Below, piece by piece: positions 34,468-43,433 of a DNA stretch of 64,000 nucleotides. Below the pieces are notes generated by a model, which saw only the letters and a program-made list of their open reading frames with translations, made no database searches and had not been told where the DNA came from. The translations under genes and the position numbers were made by a program. Source of the DNA: UBA3064 sp023258775. Its GTDB lineage: Bacteria > Pseudomonadota > Gammaproteobacteria > Burkholderiales > Burkholderiaceae_E. The first letter of the stretch is position 1, and every line of letters starts with the position of its first letter. The stretch is from the NCBI GenBank assembly GCA_044355655.1, contig JBIKXS010000007.1, forward strand, positions 36,837 to 100,836. The letters are read 5' to 3'.

Positions 34468-36294
34468 ATGAAGCAATCCTCTCTTCCCGGTGAAACCCTT
34501 AGTCAAAAGTTTTGGAACGCTGTTGGGCAGCGCTCAAAGCAGGTTGCACTGAGGCAGAAGCTCTTTGGTGTTTGGGACGAGATAACATGGACTGAATACG
34601 GTGCACACGCAAGGCGCATCGGCATGGGCTTGGCAGCGCTGGGTTTACAGCCAGGTGATTGTGTTTCAATTCTTGCCAACACACGACGCGAATGGACTTA
34701 TTGCGATTTTGGCGCGATGTTGGCAGGACTCGTTGTTTCCGGTGTTTATCCGACCGATTCAGCAGAGCAACTCGAGTTCTTATGTGCTGATTCGCACAGC
34801 AAGATCCTGATTGTTGAAGACGATGAGCAACTTGATAAGGCATTACAGGTTCGGGAGCGATTACCAGCACTGGTAAAAATTATCGTCATTGATATGGAAG
34901 GTTTGCGTGATTTGAATGATCCGCAAATTATTTCGCTACAAGCTCTCGAAGCGCTTGGACAATCGCACGATGAACAGCATCCAGCACTTTTCGAGTCACG
35001 CCTGAATTCGCGTCACGCTGATGATGTTGCAATCCTTGTCTACACCTCGGGCACGACCGGTAAGCCCAAGGGCGCGATGCTCAGTCACCGGAATCTGCGT
35101 GCGGTGATGGAAAACTTTCCAGTTCAGTTGCCCCAGGGGCCTGAGGACGACAAAATGTCGTTCCTTCCGTTGTGCCATATTGCTGAGCGTATGTTTGGTT
35201 CGATGCTATCGCTCGAACGCGGTTCGCGAATGAATTTTGTTGAGAATCCTGATACGGTACCTGAGAACGTTCGAGAAATTTCTCCAACCATCATGCTCGG
35301 CGTGCCCCGGGTCTGGGAGAAGTTTTACTCGGCAATCAATTTGCGCATGAAAGAGTCAACGGCATTGCAGCAGGCCGCCTATCGTTTTGCGCTTGCCATC
35401 GGTGAAAAGCATGCCCGATATGCCATGAAAGCGAGTACAGCGCCCCTTGGCTTGCGCAGCTTAAATGCACTGATGCGCTATTTGGTGCTCGGCAATATTC
35501 GAAGGGCGATTGGGCTTGACCGCGTGCGCTGGGCCGCTACGGGGGCCGCACCCATTTCACCCGATTTGATTCGCTGGTATTGGGCCTTAGGTGTGCCGCT
35601 TTTTGAAGTTTGGGGAATGACTGAGACGACTGGCGGTGGTGCCATTAACTTACCAGGCGCGCTAAAACTCGGGTCGATTGGAAAACCCCAAACCGGCATT
35701 AATGAGATCAAGATTTCAGAACAGGGTGAGATCCTAACCCGTGGTGCTAATGTATTTATGGGTTACCTGAATTTGCCAGAAAAAACGGCCGAAGCAATTG
35801 ATCGCGACGGTTGGTTACATACCGGGGATGTTGGCGAGATTGATGCTGATGGTTTTGTACGCATTACCGATCGTATGAAAGACATCATTATTACAGCGGG
35901 TGGGAAAAACATCACGCCTAGCGAGATAGAAAACGAATTGAAATTTTCACCCTATATTACGGATGCGGTGGTTGTCGGGGATCGCAAGCCTTACTTGAGT
36001 CTTCTGGTGATGATCGACCATGAAAATGTCGAGCAGTTTGCTCAAGAGCGCAATATTCCCTTCTCAGACTTTACAAGCCTTTGTCGGGCGCCAGAGGTTC
36101 AAAGCCTGATTCAGGCCGAAGTGGATCGCGTTAATGCCAAGTTCGCTCGGGTCGAGCAGGTGAAAAAATTCCGTCTCATCGAGCAAAAGCTCACTGCAGA
36201 AGATGAAGAGCTCACGCCTACGATGAAGTTAAAGCGTAAGCTTGTTCATGAAAAGTATAAGGAATTGATCGGACAAATGTATGCTAGTGCTTAG
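34468..36294 (+). CDS. Long-chain acyl-CoA synthetase (AMP-forming)
   Basis: The 608-residue ligase would activate a carboxylic acid to its CoA thioester with ATP. The AMP-binding P-loop YTSGTTGKPKG lies at 192-202, VWGMTETTGGG is in the middle, and the C-terminal domain hinge reads GDVGEIDADGFVRITDRMKD. Length and the long-chain type linker resemble FadD15/AMP-dependent ligases. Its position between livF and the periplasmic receptor suggests that the imported compound is a carboxylic acid activated on entry; this is inference from gene order. Confidence 0.93.
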   Translation: MKQSSLPGETLSQKFWNAVGQRSKQVALRQKLFGVWDEITWTEYGAHARRIGMGLAALGLQPGDCVSILANTRREWTYCDFGAMLAGLVVSGVYPTDSAEQLEFLCADSHSKILIVEDDEQLDKALQVRERLPALVKIIVIDMEGLRDLNDPQIISLQALEALGQSHDEQHPALFESRLNSRHADDVAILVYTSGTTGKPKGAMLSHRNLRAVMENFPVQLPQGPEDDKMSFLPLCHIAERMFGSMLSLERGSRMNFVENPDTVPENVREISPTIMLGVPRVWEKFYSAINLRMKESTALQQAAYRFALAIGEKHARYAMKASTAPLGLRSLNALMRYLVLGNIRRAIGLDRVRWAATGAAPISPDLIRWYWALGVPLFEVWGMTETTGGGAINLPGALKLGSIGKPQTGINEIKISEQGEILTRGANVFMGYLNLPEKTAEAIDRDGWLHTGDVGEIDADGFVRITDRMKDIIITAGGKNITPSEIENELKFSPYITDAVVVGDRKPYLSLLVMIDHENVEQFAQERNIPFSDFTSLCRAPEVQSLIQAEVDRVNAKFARVEQVKKFRLIEQKLTAEDEELTPTMKLKRKLVHEKYKELIGQMYASA

Positions 36295-36327
36295 CAATGA
36301 TTGTTTTAGCCTCAACTTAAGGAGACC

Positions 36328-37581
36328 ATGATGTCAACCGACAAGCAACAAGAATCGCTGGCCTTAATGCAATGGATTAGCAGCCAGCAGGACCGTCGTG
36401 CCTTTCTTCAACTCAGCGCTGCAGGTGCCTCAATTGCATCGTTGGGCACGACTGCAGCATTCGCGCAGACCGCCACTCAAGGTGTCGCAAAAGATCAGAT
36501 CGTTCTAGGTCATATTGGTGACTTGTCGGGTCCGCTGGTTTCTTTGTCAAAGCCCTCTGTCAACGGCATGCGTATGCGGGTAAAGGAAATCAATGATCAG
36601 GGCGGCATCAACGGTCGCAAGATTAAGCTCAATGTTGAGGATTCGGGCTATGACCCGAAAAAAGGCGTTCTTGCGGCGCAGAAGTTGCTGACCCAAGACA
36701 AGGTTTTTGCCATGATCGGTACCTTGGGCACTGTCATCTCACTGCCCACGATTCAACTTTGTCTACAGCGTGGTGTGCCCCATTTATTTCCAATTACAGC
36801 TCACCATGGTAATTATGAGCCCTTCAACAAGCTCAAGTTTGCATCCTTTCCCCCCTATCCCGAGACTACCGCGGCGGGTCTTAAAGAGATGCTGCGCCAG
36901 AGAAACGTCAAGCGCATCGGCATTCTTTATCAGGATGACGAATTTGGTCTTGAGATTTTGCGCGGTACCGAAATGGCGCTGAAAACGATGCCAGGAACCG
37001 AGTTGGTTGAAAAGACATCGTATAAGCGCGGTGCAACCGATTTTTCCTCGCAAATGCAAAAGCTTTTAGCTGCCAAAGTCGAATTTATTGTCTTGGGAAC
37101 GATTATTCGCGAAACCATCGGCGCGATTGCGACTGGGCGGAAAATGGGCTACGCAGGAGACTTTTTCGGATCGTCGGCAGCGTATATGCCAGCGGTTGCC
37201 AAGGCGGGTGGCAAAGTGGTGGAGGGTTTTTATGCGATGTCTGAAGCACCCACACCTTATCGCGACGATCCCAAAAACAACAAGCTTTTGAATGATTGGA
37301 TGGATCGATATAAAATAGAATACAAAGAGGATGCGGACCTCTGGTCGGTTGTTGGCTGGGTCCTGATTGATATGTTTGCCAAGGCTGCTGAAAAGGCGGG
37401 GGCAGGCCTGAATACCGATAGTTTCATTAAGGCGCTCGAATCTAATCCCTATCCACGTACTTTCCTGGGCACGCCGGACTACGCCTGGGGCCCTGACAAG
37501 AGGCTTGGCAACACACAAATGCGTATTGCGCAAATCCAAAATGGTCGCTGGGTCACGATCAGCGACTTTATCAAGGGCTGA
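36328..37581 (+). CDS. Liv-type ABC transporter periplasmic receptor
   Basis: The 417-residue substrate-binding protein belongs to the type I periplasmic family (LivJ/LivK-like). It carries a Tat-like leader: Arg23-Arg24 in QDRRAFLQLS, then a hydrophobic stretch ending AAFA, with likely cleavage after residue 46. The mature part begins with the typical VLGHIGDLSGPLVSL. A second ATG directly follows the first, so either may be the start. It completes the transporter set livHMGF. It converges with the thioesterase gene, one base apart. Confidence 0.93.
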   Translation: MMSTDKQQESLALMQWISSQQDRRAFLQLSAAGASIASLGTTAAFAQTATQGVAKDQIVLGHIGDLSGPLVSLSKPSVNGMRMRVKEINDQGGINGRKIKLNVEDSGYDPKKGVLAAQKLLTQDKVFAMIGTLGTVISLPTIQLCLQRGVPHLFPITAHHGNYEPFNKLKFASFPPYPETTAAGLKEMLRQRNVKRIGILYQDDEFGLEILRGTEMALKTMPGTELVEKTSYKRGATDFSSQMQKLLAAKVEFIVLGTIIRETIGAIATGRKMGYAGDFFGSSAAYMPAVAKAGGKVVEGFYAMSEAPTPYRDDPKNNKLLNDWMDRYKIEYKEDADLWSVVGWVLIDMFAKAAEKAGAGLNTDSFIKALESNPYPRTFLGTPDYAWGPDKRLGNTQMRIAQIQNGRWVTISDFIKG

Positions 37582-37582
37582 T

Positions 37583-38053
37583 TTAGCTCACGATGTAGCT
37601 TGCTGCTCCGGTTGAGAGCAGCAAGCCCTCATCGTTATGCAACTCCATTTGGGTGGACGCGATACGCCCACCGATTCGAGTTACTTTGGCACTTGCCACG
37701 AAATACTTGCCAAGCCCCGGACGCAGATAGTCGATCCTAAGATCGATCGTTCCAACTTTTGAAAATCGAGCGATCACTTGCTGTGCCGACTCACCGGGAT
37801 GCTTATCGGCAATGCCGATCATCACAGCGCATCCACCGGTTGCATCAAGGGTGGCCGAGATCACGCCGCCATGCAAACGTCCGTAGGCAAAGTGACCGAC
37901 GAGATCAGATCGCATGTCAAATCGAATCTGGGTTTGATCAGACCGCAGTTGCAGCACAGAAAGTCCGAGGACCTGATTAAAGGTGATGTGTTTTTCGAAA
38001 ATTTCTATCAATGCCTTTTCAAAGGCTTGTTGTTCCGAGGCGGAGCGTCGCAT
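37583..38053 (-). CDS. YigI-type acyl-CoA thioesterase (hot-dog fold)
   Basis: The 156-residue protein resembles YigI and the wider PaaI group. Key segments are GRLHGGVISATLDATGG, containing the hot-dog active-site region, and GTIDLRIDYLRPG, which is near identical in YigI. Such enzymes hydrolyse medium- or long-chain acyl-CoA and can relieve trapped CoA. It is the last gene of the minus-strand cluster that starts at 45 kb, so it may serve terpenoid acyl-CoA catabolism. A ten-pair inverted repeat lies within its last codons. Confidence 0.88.
   Translation of the reverse strand: MRRSASEQQAFEKALIEIFEKHITFNQVLGLSVLQLRSDQTQIRFDMRSDLVGHFAYGRLHGGVISATLDATGGCAVMIGIADKHPGESAQQVIARFSKVGTIDLRIDYLRPGLGKYFVASAKVTRIGGRIASTQMELHNDEGLLLSTGAASYIVS
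37599..37625. other. Ten-pair inverted repeat at convergent gene ends
   Basis: CTTGCTGCTC, seven bases, GAGCAGCAAG is a perfect stem. It lies at the end of the thioesterase gene, just past the stop of the receptor gene on the other strand. No T-tract follows on either strand, so a terminator role is uncertain. Confidence 0.4.
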
Positions 38054-38064
38054 GAGTGCTGACC

Positions 38065-38919
38065 TTATCGACCCTTAAAGTTTGCCGGGCGCTTTTCAAG
38101 AAATGCAGCAATACCCTCGCGGCAGTCCTCAGTTGTTGCTGCCTGCGCCTGAAGTTCAGCTTCGCGATCGAGTTGCTCGCTGAGGCTTGCACCATGGCTT
38201 TGATTCATCGCTTCCTTAATAAGCGCATAGGCCTGAGTGGGCATCGACGCCAGGAAGTGCCCAAGCTTCAGGCTTTCAGCTGCCAATTCGGCATCGGGCA
38301 CAACTTTATAAACAAGCCCAATACGCTCAGCCTCTTTTGCGGGCATCTTCTCTGCAAGCATCACCAGAGCACGCGCCTTCGCATCGCCGACAAGCCGGGG
38401 TAAGAACCATGTGCTGCCTGCATCGGGGATGAGCCCAATCTTTGTGAAGGCTTGTAAAAAGCTAGCCGATTCAGCACAAATAATGATGTCACCCGCCATG
38501 GCGAGACTCATGCCAGCACCCGCGGCTATACCGTTAACCGAGGTGACAATGGGCTTGGGCATCTGACGCATGCGTTGAATCACGGGATTAAACACAAGCT
38601 TTAGCTTATCTGCGACATGCGGTGCTGACTTCGCCTCGGCGCTATGCGCTTCTGCCTGAGCCGCTGAACGAGGTGCTTCTGCCTGAGCCTCGCTAGGTGC
38701 AAGCGCGCTCGTTGCAAGATCTGCCCCAGCGCAAAAACCACGGCCTTCCCCAGTGATCAAGATGGCACGCACGCTTGAATCGGATTGTGCCTTTGCAAGC
38801 GCTGCATCGAGATCACGCATTAAATCGTCGGTCATCGCATTGAGTACTGAAGGGCGATTGAGTCGAATCGTAAGTAATGCTTGATCTTGAGTAATCAATA
38901 GATTTTGACTTTGTATCAT
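38065..38919 (-). CDS. Enoyl-CoA hydratase family protein (AtuE/PaaG-like) with insert
   Basis: The 284-residue crotonase resembles PaaG-type proteins, with GFCAGADLATS (61-71), NGIAAGAGMSLAMAGD and GLIPDAGSTWFLPRLVG. In the acyclic-terpene setting it could be the isohexenylglutaconyl-CoA hydratase AtuE; the assignment rests on neighbours. Residues about 71-103 are an Ala/Glu-rich insert with a nine-residue duplication (AQAEAPRSA then AQAEAHSAE), placed right after the first oxyanion-hole segment where crotonases have a variable loop. The downstream thioesterase gene starts 11 bases after its stop. Confidence 0.88.
   Translation of the reverse strand: MIQSQNLLITQDQALLTIRLNRPSVLNAMTDDLMRDLDAALAKAQSDSSVRAILITGEGRGFCAGADLATSALAPSEAQAEAPRSAAQAEAHSAEAKSAPHVADKLKLVFNPVIQRMRQMPKPIVTSVNGIAAGAGMSLAMAGDIIICAESASFLQAFTKIGLIPDAGSTWFLPRLVGDAKARALVMLAEKMPAKEAERIGLVYKVVPDAELAAESLKLGHFLASMPTQAYALIKEAMNQSHGASLSEQLDREAELQAQAATTEDCREGIAAFLEKRPANFKGR
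38635..38688 (-). repeat. 27-bp tandem pair inside the hydratase gene
   Basis: The plus strand shows GCTTCTGCCTGAGCC twice, 27 bases apart, encoding residues 78-86 and 87-95. The unit is a multiple of three and keeps the frame. Confidence 0.75.
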
Positions 38920-38949
38920 GTTGTTGACCCTGATTAATAATTAAAAACG

Positions 38950-38993
38950 ATTAAACAATAATCGAAAAAACAATAGTTCAAAAACAATAGTCC
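38950..38993. repeat. AT-rich 14-15-bp triple repeat between minus-strand genes
   Basis: Three units resembling AAAAACAATAGTTC (38950-38964, 38965-38979 and 38980-38993) lie in the 92-base spacer between the acyl-CoA dehydrogenase and the hydratase gene. On the transcribed strand they are T-rich (ACTATTGTTTTT). Confidence 0.8.
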
Positions 38994-39011
38994 AAAAAAA
39001 GCGCAGAACAA

Positions 39012-40193
39012 TTAAGGCATCACGCCGAGTTGACGGCATGCAAGTTCATGCATGATTTCATCGGCACCGCCCCCTATCATCATGACTTTGACTTCACGAT
39101 AAATGCGTTCGCTTGCACTCGATCGCATGAATCCCTGCCCACCGAGCACTTGAATCGCTTCATCTGCGACATCGCGCATACAGCGCGTTGCTGCATTCTT
39201 TAGCAGTGCGATTTCCCCCGCATTAGCGCGTCCTTGATCCATTGCTTCGCAAAGTCGACGCGCCCAGTGTATGCAGGGCAGTATCGACTGAAGCATCTTT
39301 GAAAACTTATGACGAATGGCCTGGTGCTGAATCAGCGATTGACCGAAGCTTTGTCGCGACCATGCCCATGAAAGTGATTCTTCCACACAGACCGAAGCCA
39401 TGGCGAGTGCTTGCACGCCCATCAAAAGCCGCTCTGCATTGAAGTTTTGCATGACGAGCGGAAATCCGCGATGGAGTTCGCCGACTAGTGCGTCGTGCGG
39501 CAGAAAGACATTGTCAAAAAATAGAGCCGCTGTGTCGGAGCAAAGCCAGCCTGTCTTCTCCAGGGCATGTTTGCTGATACCTTGCGCATCACCAGGGACT
39601 GCAAAGAGCGAGATGCCTTGTGAACCCCTCATGCCTGTCCTCGCGGCAACAAGCAAAAGATCTGCACGCATCCCTGATGTGATATAAATTTTGCTACCGT
39701 TAAGTGTCCAGCCACCCTCGGTTGCAACCGCGCGAGTCTGCAATGCGGCAACGTCCGAACCCCCCGACGCCTCTGTGATACAAAGCGATCCGATAAGCTC
39801 ACCAGCGAGCAATCGGGGAAGAAACTCGGACTGAATTCGCGTCGATCCGGCAACCGCTAAAGGCCAAACCATAATGCTATGGCTCATCAACCCTGCAATA
39901 ACGCCACCTGCGCCTGCCTGACTCAGCCCCCAGGTGACCAGTGCTCGTGACCAACTGTCCGCGGGCGTACCGCCAAAGGCTTCCGGAAAACCGAGGCTTG
40001 TAAGCCCTAATGCACCGGCCTCGCGATGCAGTTGTTTTGGGAGCATGCCTTCCCGCTCCCATCGATCAAGGTTTGGCTTAATCGATTGTTCGACAAATCG
40101 CAAGCTGCTTTTATAAATCGCACGATGCTCATCGGTTTGATCAGACCACTGTAAGGGATCGAGCGCGGCAAGGCTTTGACGGGGAAGCTCCAT
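39012..40193 (-). CDS. Acyl-CoA dehydrogenase of the terpene-type cluster
   Basis: A 393-residue FAD enzyme with family segments CITEASGGSDVA, LNGSKIYITSG and a C-terminal GGGADEIMHELACRQLG. Glu254 in NAERLLMGV is the probable base, since the YEGT motif is absent. The ATG at 40193 lies four bases after the stop of the carboxylase alpha gene; an alternative TTG at 40214 would overlap that gene. It is a second acyl-CoA dehydrogenase beside the AtuD-like one, so it could act on another intermediate of the pathway. Confidence 0.9.
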   Translation of the reverse strand: MELPRQSLAALDPLQWSDQTDEHRAIYKSSLRFVEQSIKPNLDRWEREGMLPKQLHREAGALGLTSLGFPEAFGGTPADSWSRALVTWGLSQAGAGGVIAGLMSHSIMVWPLAVAGSTRIQSEFLPRLLAGELIGSLCITEASGGSDVAALQTRAVATEGGWTLNGSKIYITSGMRADLLLVAARTGMRGSQGISLFAVPGDAQGISKHALEKTGWLCSDTAALFFDNVFLPHDALVGELHRGFPLVMQNFNAERLLMGVQALAMASVCVEESLSWAWSRQSFGQSLIQHQAIRHKFSKMLQSILPCIHWARRLCEAMDQGRANAGEIALLKNAATRCMRDVADEAIQVLGGQGFMRSSASERIYREVKVMMIGGGADEIMHELACRQLGVMP

Positions 40194-40197
40194 CGAC

Positions 40198-42201
40198 TCA
40201 GCAATTCGTATCAATTTTTACTAAAACCTGGCCCGCTGCAACCTGTTGTTGGTCTTGTACTGCTACATCAATAATTCGACCTGCTTGTGGCGCATCAATA
40301 TGGTGTTGGATTTTCATCGCTTCAATGTGTAAGATCGTTTGATATTGTGAAACGATGTCGCCAGGGCTCATTGCAAGACTTAAAACCCGTCCGTGCATGC
40401 GGCTTCGAATGCTGATGATGCCATTAGCCGACTCAGATTTCTTGTTCGCATGAGACATAACAAGCTCGACGCTGTCAGCAAAACCCATGGCGTCGACCTG
40501 CCAGCACCTGCCATCGGATCTGCACAGCATGTCGATCCGCCGCCCGGCAACTTCCAGGCAGTAAAGCCCATCGTCGCGCACGGTGAGTAGTACGCGTTGC
40601 CAGCTTGGTGCTTTAGCCTCGCCAATCGACATGAACCAGCAATTGCTTGAAGCGCTACGAACTTCAATCCGCAACCGACGGTCCTGACGTTGGGCATGAA
40701 GCTCAAGGACTTGGCTTAGCAACGAGCCGCTATCAGCCAGCTTTCCGCTGCTTTGAAATCCTGCAAGGCTGCCATGCGCAAAACCAGTGCGATAAAGGAT
40801 GCAGGCTGCAATTGAAAAAAACCACGACTCGGGTGCTTCAACGCGCTTACGATTTGGCATCCATGCTTCGAGCCATGCGATATCGTGCTCGCCGCCCTGA
40901 CAAAAGACCGGTTGATCAAGCGCTTCGATCAGTAAGGTGCGATTGCTAAGTGGACCGAGCAGCTTGATGTGCTCAAGTGCTCGTTTAAGCCGTTGTCGAG
41001 CCTGTTCCCGGTCCTCGCCCCAGGCAATTAGCTTTGCCATCATCGAGTCGTAATGGGCTGGAACATCAACCCCTGCAATGATGCCGTGATCAATCCGAAC
41101 CCCGTCGAGCTCTGGCCAGCGGCAATCAATTACAGGGCCCGATTGCGGTAGGCAATGATCATCCGGATCCTCGGCGCACAAACGTGCCTCGATGGCATGG
41201 CCGCTTAGGTGGATATCCGCTTGGCGCAGCTTGAGTCTTTGGCCTTGAGCGATTTGCAATTGAAGTGCGACCAGATCGATGCCTGTTATGGCTTCTGTAA
41301 CCGGATGCTCCACTTGCAGCCTTGTATTCATCTCAAGCAGGCTAAATGAGCCGTCAGCTGTCAACAAAAATTCGACGGTGCCTGCGCTGCGATACTCGAC
41401 AGCCTTGGCTAATCGGACGGCAGCCTCGCTCATCGCCTGACGAGCTTCAGCGCTCAAGCCTGCGGCGGGTGCCTCTTCGAGGATTTTTTGATGACGCCTT
41501 TGAGTTGAGCAATCACGTTCATAAAGCGAAAGCACATTGCCATGGTGATCTGCAATGATTTGTATCTCGATATGCCTAGCCTTGCTTATGAAAGCTTCGA
41601 GCAACAATTGATCATTGCCAAAGGCGCTTTTCGCCTCTGCCCGCGCAGCATGAAGTGCTGGCAGTAGCTGTGCCTGATCATCAACAGCACGCATCCCGCG
41701 GCCCCCGCCGCCTGCTGCGGCTTTAATCATTAAGGGATAGCCAAGTCTCTCGGCCTGCAGCGCAAAGCTTTCATCGTCTTGATCATCGCCCTCATAGCCC
41801 GGGCGGACTGGAATGCCCAAGGTTATGGCAAGTCGTCTTGCTGCCGCCTTATTGCCCAATACCTGCATTGAAGCAGCACTCGGACCTACAAAAATAATTG
41901 AACTGTGCTCACAAGCTTTTGCAAACACCGGATTTTCTGACAAAAATCCATAGCCTGGATGAATCGCATCGACGCCGAGCTCTTGTGCTAGCTTTATGAT
42001 CGATTCGATATTTAGGTATGACTCAGTAGGTTGGGCAGGGCCAATTCGGTATGCGTCATCGGCTAGTCGCAAGTGACGTGCATCTCGGTCAGCATCACTA
42101 TAAATTGCAATCGTTCTAATACCTGATGCCGAGGCGCTTTTTATAATCCTGCACGCAATTTCTCCTCGATTGGCAACAAGCAGGCTTCTGATCGGCTTCA
42201 C
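40198..42201 (-). CDS. Acyl-CoA carboxylase alpha subunit (AtuF/LiuD-like)
   Basis: The 667-residue protein combines biotin carboxylase (about 1-450, beginning SLLVANRGEIACRI) with a C-terminal biotin-carrier domain; the biotinylated Lys630 lies in EAMKIQHH, where Ile replaces the usual Met after the lysine. It carboxylates biotin with bicarbonate and ATP and works with the beta subunit encoded at 43.4-45.1 kb. Given the AtuA, AtuC and AtuD neighbours it is most likely a geranyl-CoA carboxylase alpha subunit, but methylcrotonyl-CoA carboxylase cannot be excluded. The start is GTG, 2 bases after the upstream gene. Confidence 0.9.
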   Translation of the reverse strand: MKPIRSLLVANRGEIACRIIKSASASGIRTIAIYSDADRDARHLRLADDAYRIGPAQPTESYLNIESIIKLAQELGVDAIHPGYGFLSENPVFAKACEHSSIIFVGPSAASMQVLGNKAAARRLAITLGIPVRPGYEGDDQDDESFALQAERLGYPLMIKAAAGGGGRGMRAVDDQAQLLPALHAARAEAKSAFGNDQLLLEAFISKARHIEIQIIADHHGNVLSLYERDCSTQRRHQKILEEAPAAGLSAEARQAMSEAAVRLAKAVEYRSAGTVEFLLTADGSFSLLEMNTRLQVEHPVTEAITGIDLVALQLQIAQGQRLKLRQADIHLSGHAIEARLCAEDPDDHCLPQSGPVIDCRWPELDGVRIDHGIIAGVDVPAHYDSMMAKLIAWGEDREQARQRLKRALEHIKLLGPLSNRTLLIEALDQPVFCQGGEHDIAWLEAWMPNRKRVEAPESWFFSIAACILYRTGFAHGSLAGFQSSGKLADSGSLLSQVLELHAQRQDRRLRIEVRSASSNCWFMSIGEAKAPSWQRVLLTVRDDGLYCLEVAGRRIDMLCRSDGRCWQVDAMGFADSVELVMSHANKKSESANGIISIRSRMHGRVLSLAMSPGDIVSQYQTILHIEAMKIQHHIDAPQAGRIIDVAVQDQQQVAAGQVLVKIDTNC

Positions 42202-42203
42202 GC

Positions 42204-43364
42204 TTAGTGACCCTCGCGGGTGCGAACTACGATGCCCATGGTTTTGGCGATGATGCCAAGCATTACTTCGTCAGCCCCACCCCCGATCGATCCAAGTCTT
42301 GTATCGCGCCAGAAGCGATTTACTCGGGTTTCTTCAATGTAACCCATACCGCCCCAAAATTGAACACACCAGTCAGCAACCTCCCTCGCCACACGGCCGG
42401 CCTTGAGTTTTGCCATGGAGGCAAGCTGCAAAACGTCTTCGCCTGCCACATACAGTTCGGTGGCGCGATAAAGCAATGAGCGAACACACTCGACTTCGGT
42501 TTGAAGTTCGGCGAGTTTGTACTGGATGAATTGGTTATCGAGTAAGGGTTTACCGAAAGCAACCCGCTCACGCAAATAATTGATCGTTTCAAGAATCACA
42601 TTGCTTGCAGCAGCAGAACTCGCTGCAGCCCAGAGTCGCTCCTCCTGAAACTGTTGCATTTGATAAATGAAACCCATTCCTTCCTCACCGATGCGATAGC
42701 GCTGAGGCACTCTTACATCGTCAAAGTGAATTTGTGCCGTATCTGAGGCATTCATCCCAACTTTCTTTAGCTTTTTTGCAACGGACACACCTTTGGTCTT
42801 CATCGGTAAACAAATTAAGGTTTTATTACGGTGAGCAGCGCCTTCAGAGGTGTTGGCCAGTAAGCACATCCAATCCGCCTGGGTGCCGTTGGTTGTCCAC
42901 ATCTTTCCGCCGTTGATCACATAGTCATCGCCGTCCTTGCGAGCGATGGTTTTGATCGAGGCAACATCAGATCCCGCACCAGGTTCAGAAACCCCGAGGC
43001 AGGCAACGAATTCGCCGCTGATCGATGGCTCTAAAAAGTGCTGTTTCACTTCGTCAGTGCCATAGCGCGCAAGCGCTGGCGTGGCCATATCGGTTTGAAC
43101 ACCAATAGCCATTGGAATCCCGCCACAATTAATATGTCTCAAGGCCTCTGCAAAAGCGATTGAGTACGAATAATCAAGACCTAATCCGCCATGCGCCTGG
43201 GGTTTGGTAATGCCAAGAAAACCGAGTTTGCCCATTTTCTTAAACACTTCATGAGCGGGAAATATTTCAGCTTTCTCCCATTCATCCACATGCGGATTAA
43301 TTTCGCTATCAATAAATTTACGTAAAGCATCTTGAATCGCGCGGTGTTCGTCGGTAAATAGCAT
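42204..43364 (-). CDS. Acyl-CoA dehydrogenase resembling citronellyl-CoA dehydrogenase
   Basis: The 386-residue enzyme looks closest to AtuD, which oxidises citronellyl-CoA to geranyl-CoA. Shared features are INPHVDEWEKAEIFPAH, PMAIGVQTDMATPALAR, the ADWMCLLANTS segment and a tail with IGGGADEVML. Glu242 in QEERLWA is the probable base. The gene sits between the alpha and beta carboxylase genes, as expected for a product that is then carboxylated. The assignment is by remembered similarity and context, without alignment. Confidence 0.87.
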   Translation of the reverse strand: MLFTDEHRAIQDALRKFIDSEINPHVDEWEKAEIFPAHEVFKKMGKLGFLGITKPQAHGGLGLDYSYSIAFAEALRHINCGGIPMAIGVQTDMATPALARYGTDEVKQHFLEPSISGEFVACLGVSEPGAGSDVASIKTIARKDGDDYVINGGKMWTTNGTQADWMCLLANTSEGAAHRNKTLICLPMKTKGVSVAKKLKKVGMNASDTAQIHFDDVRVPQRYRIGEEGMGFIYQMQQFQEERLWAAASSAAASNVILETINYLRERVAFGKPLLDNQFIQYKLAELQTEVECVRSLLYRATELYVAGEDVLQLASMAKLKAGRVAREVADWCVQFWGGMGYIEETRVNRFWRDTRLGSIGGGADEVMLGIIAKTMGIVVRTREGH

Positions 43365-43433
43365 GGGCAGCGCTCCAGGGTGTTTAGTTATTTGGGTCTT
43401 GCATCAAATGCATTGGTTCGTTTGCTTGATCCC

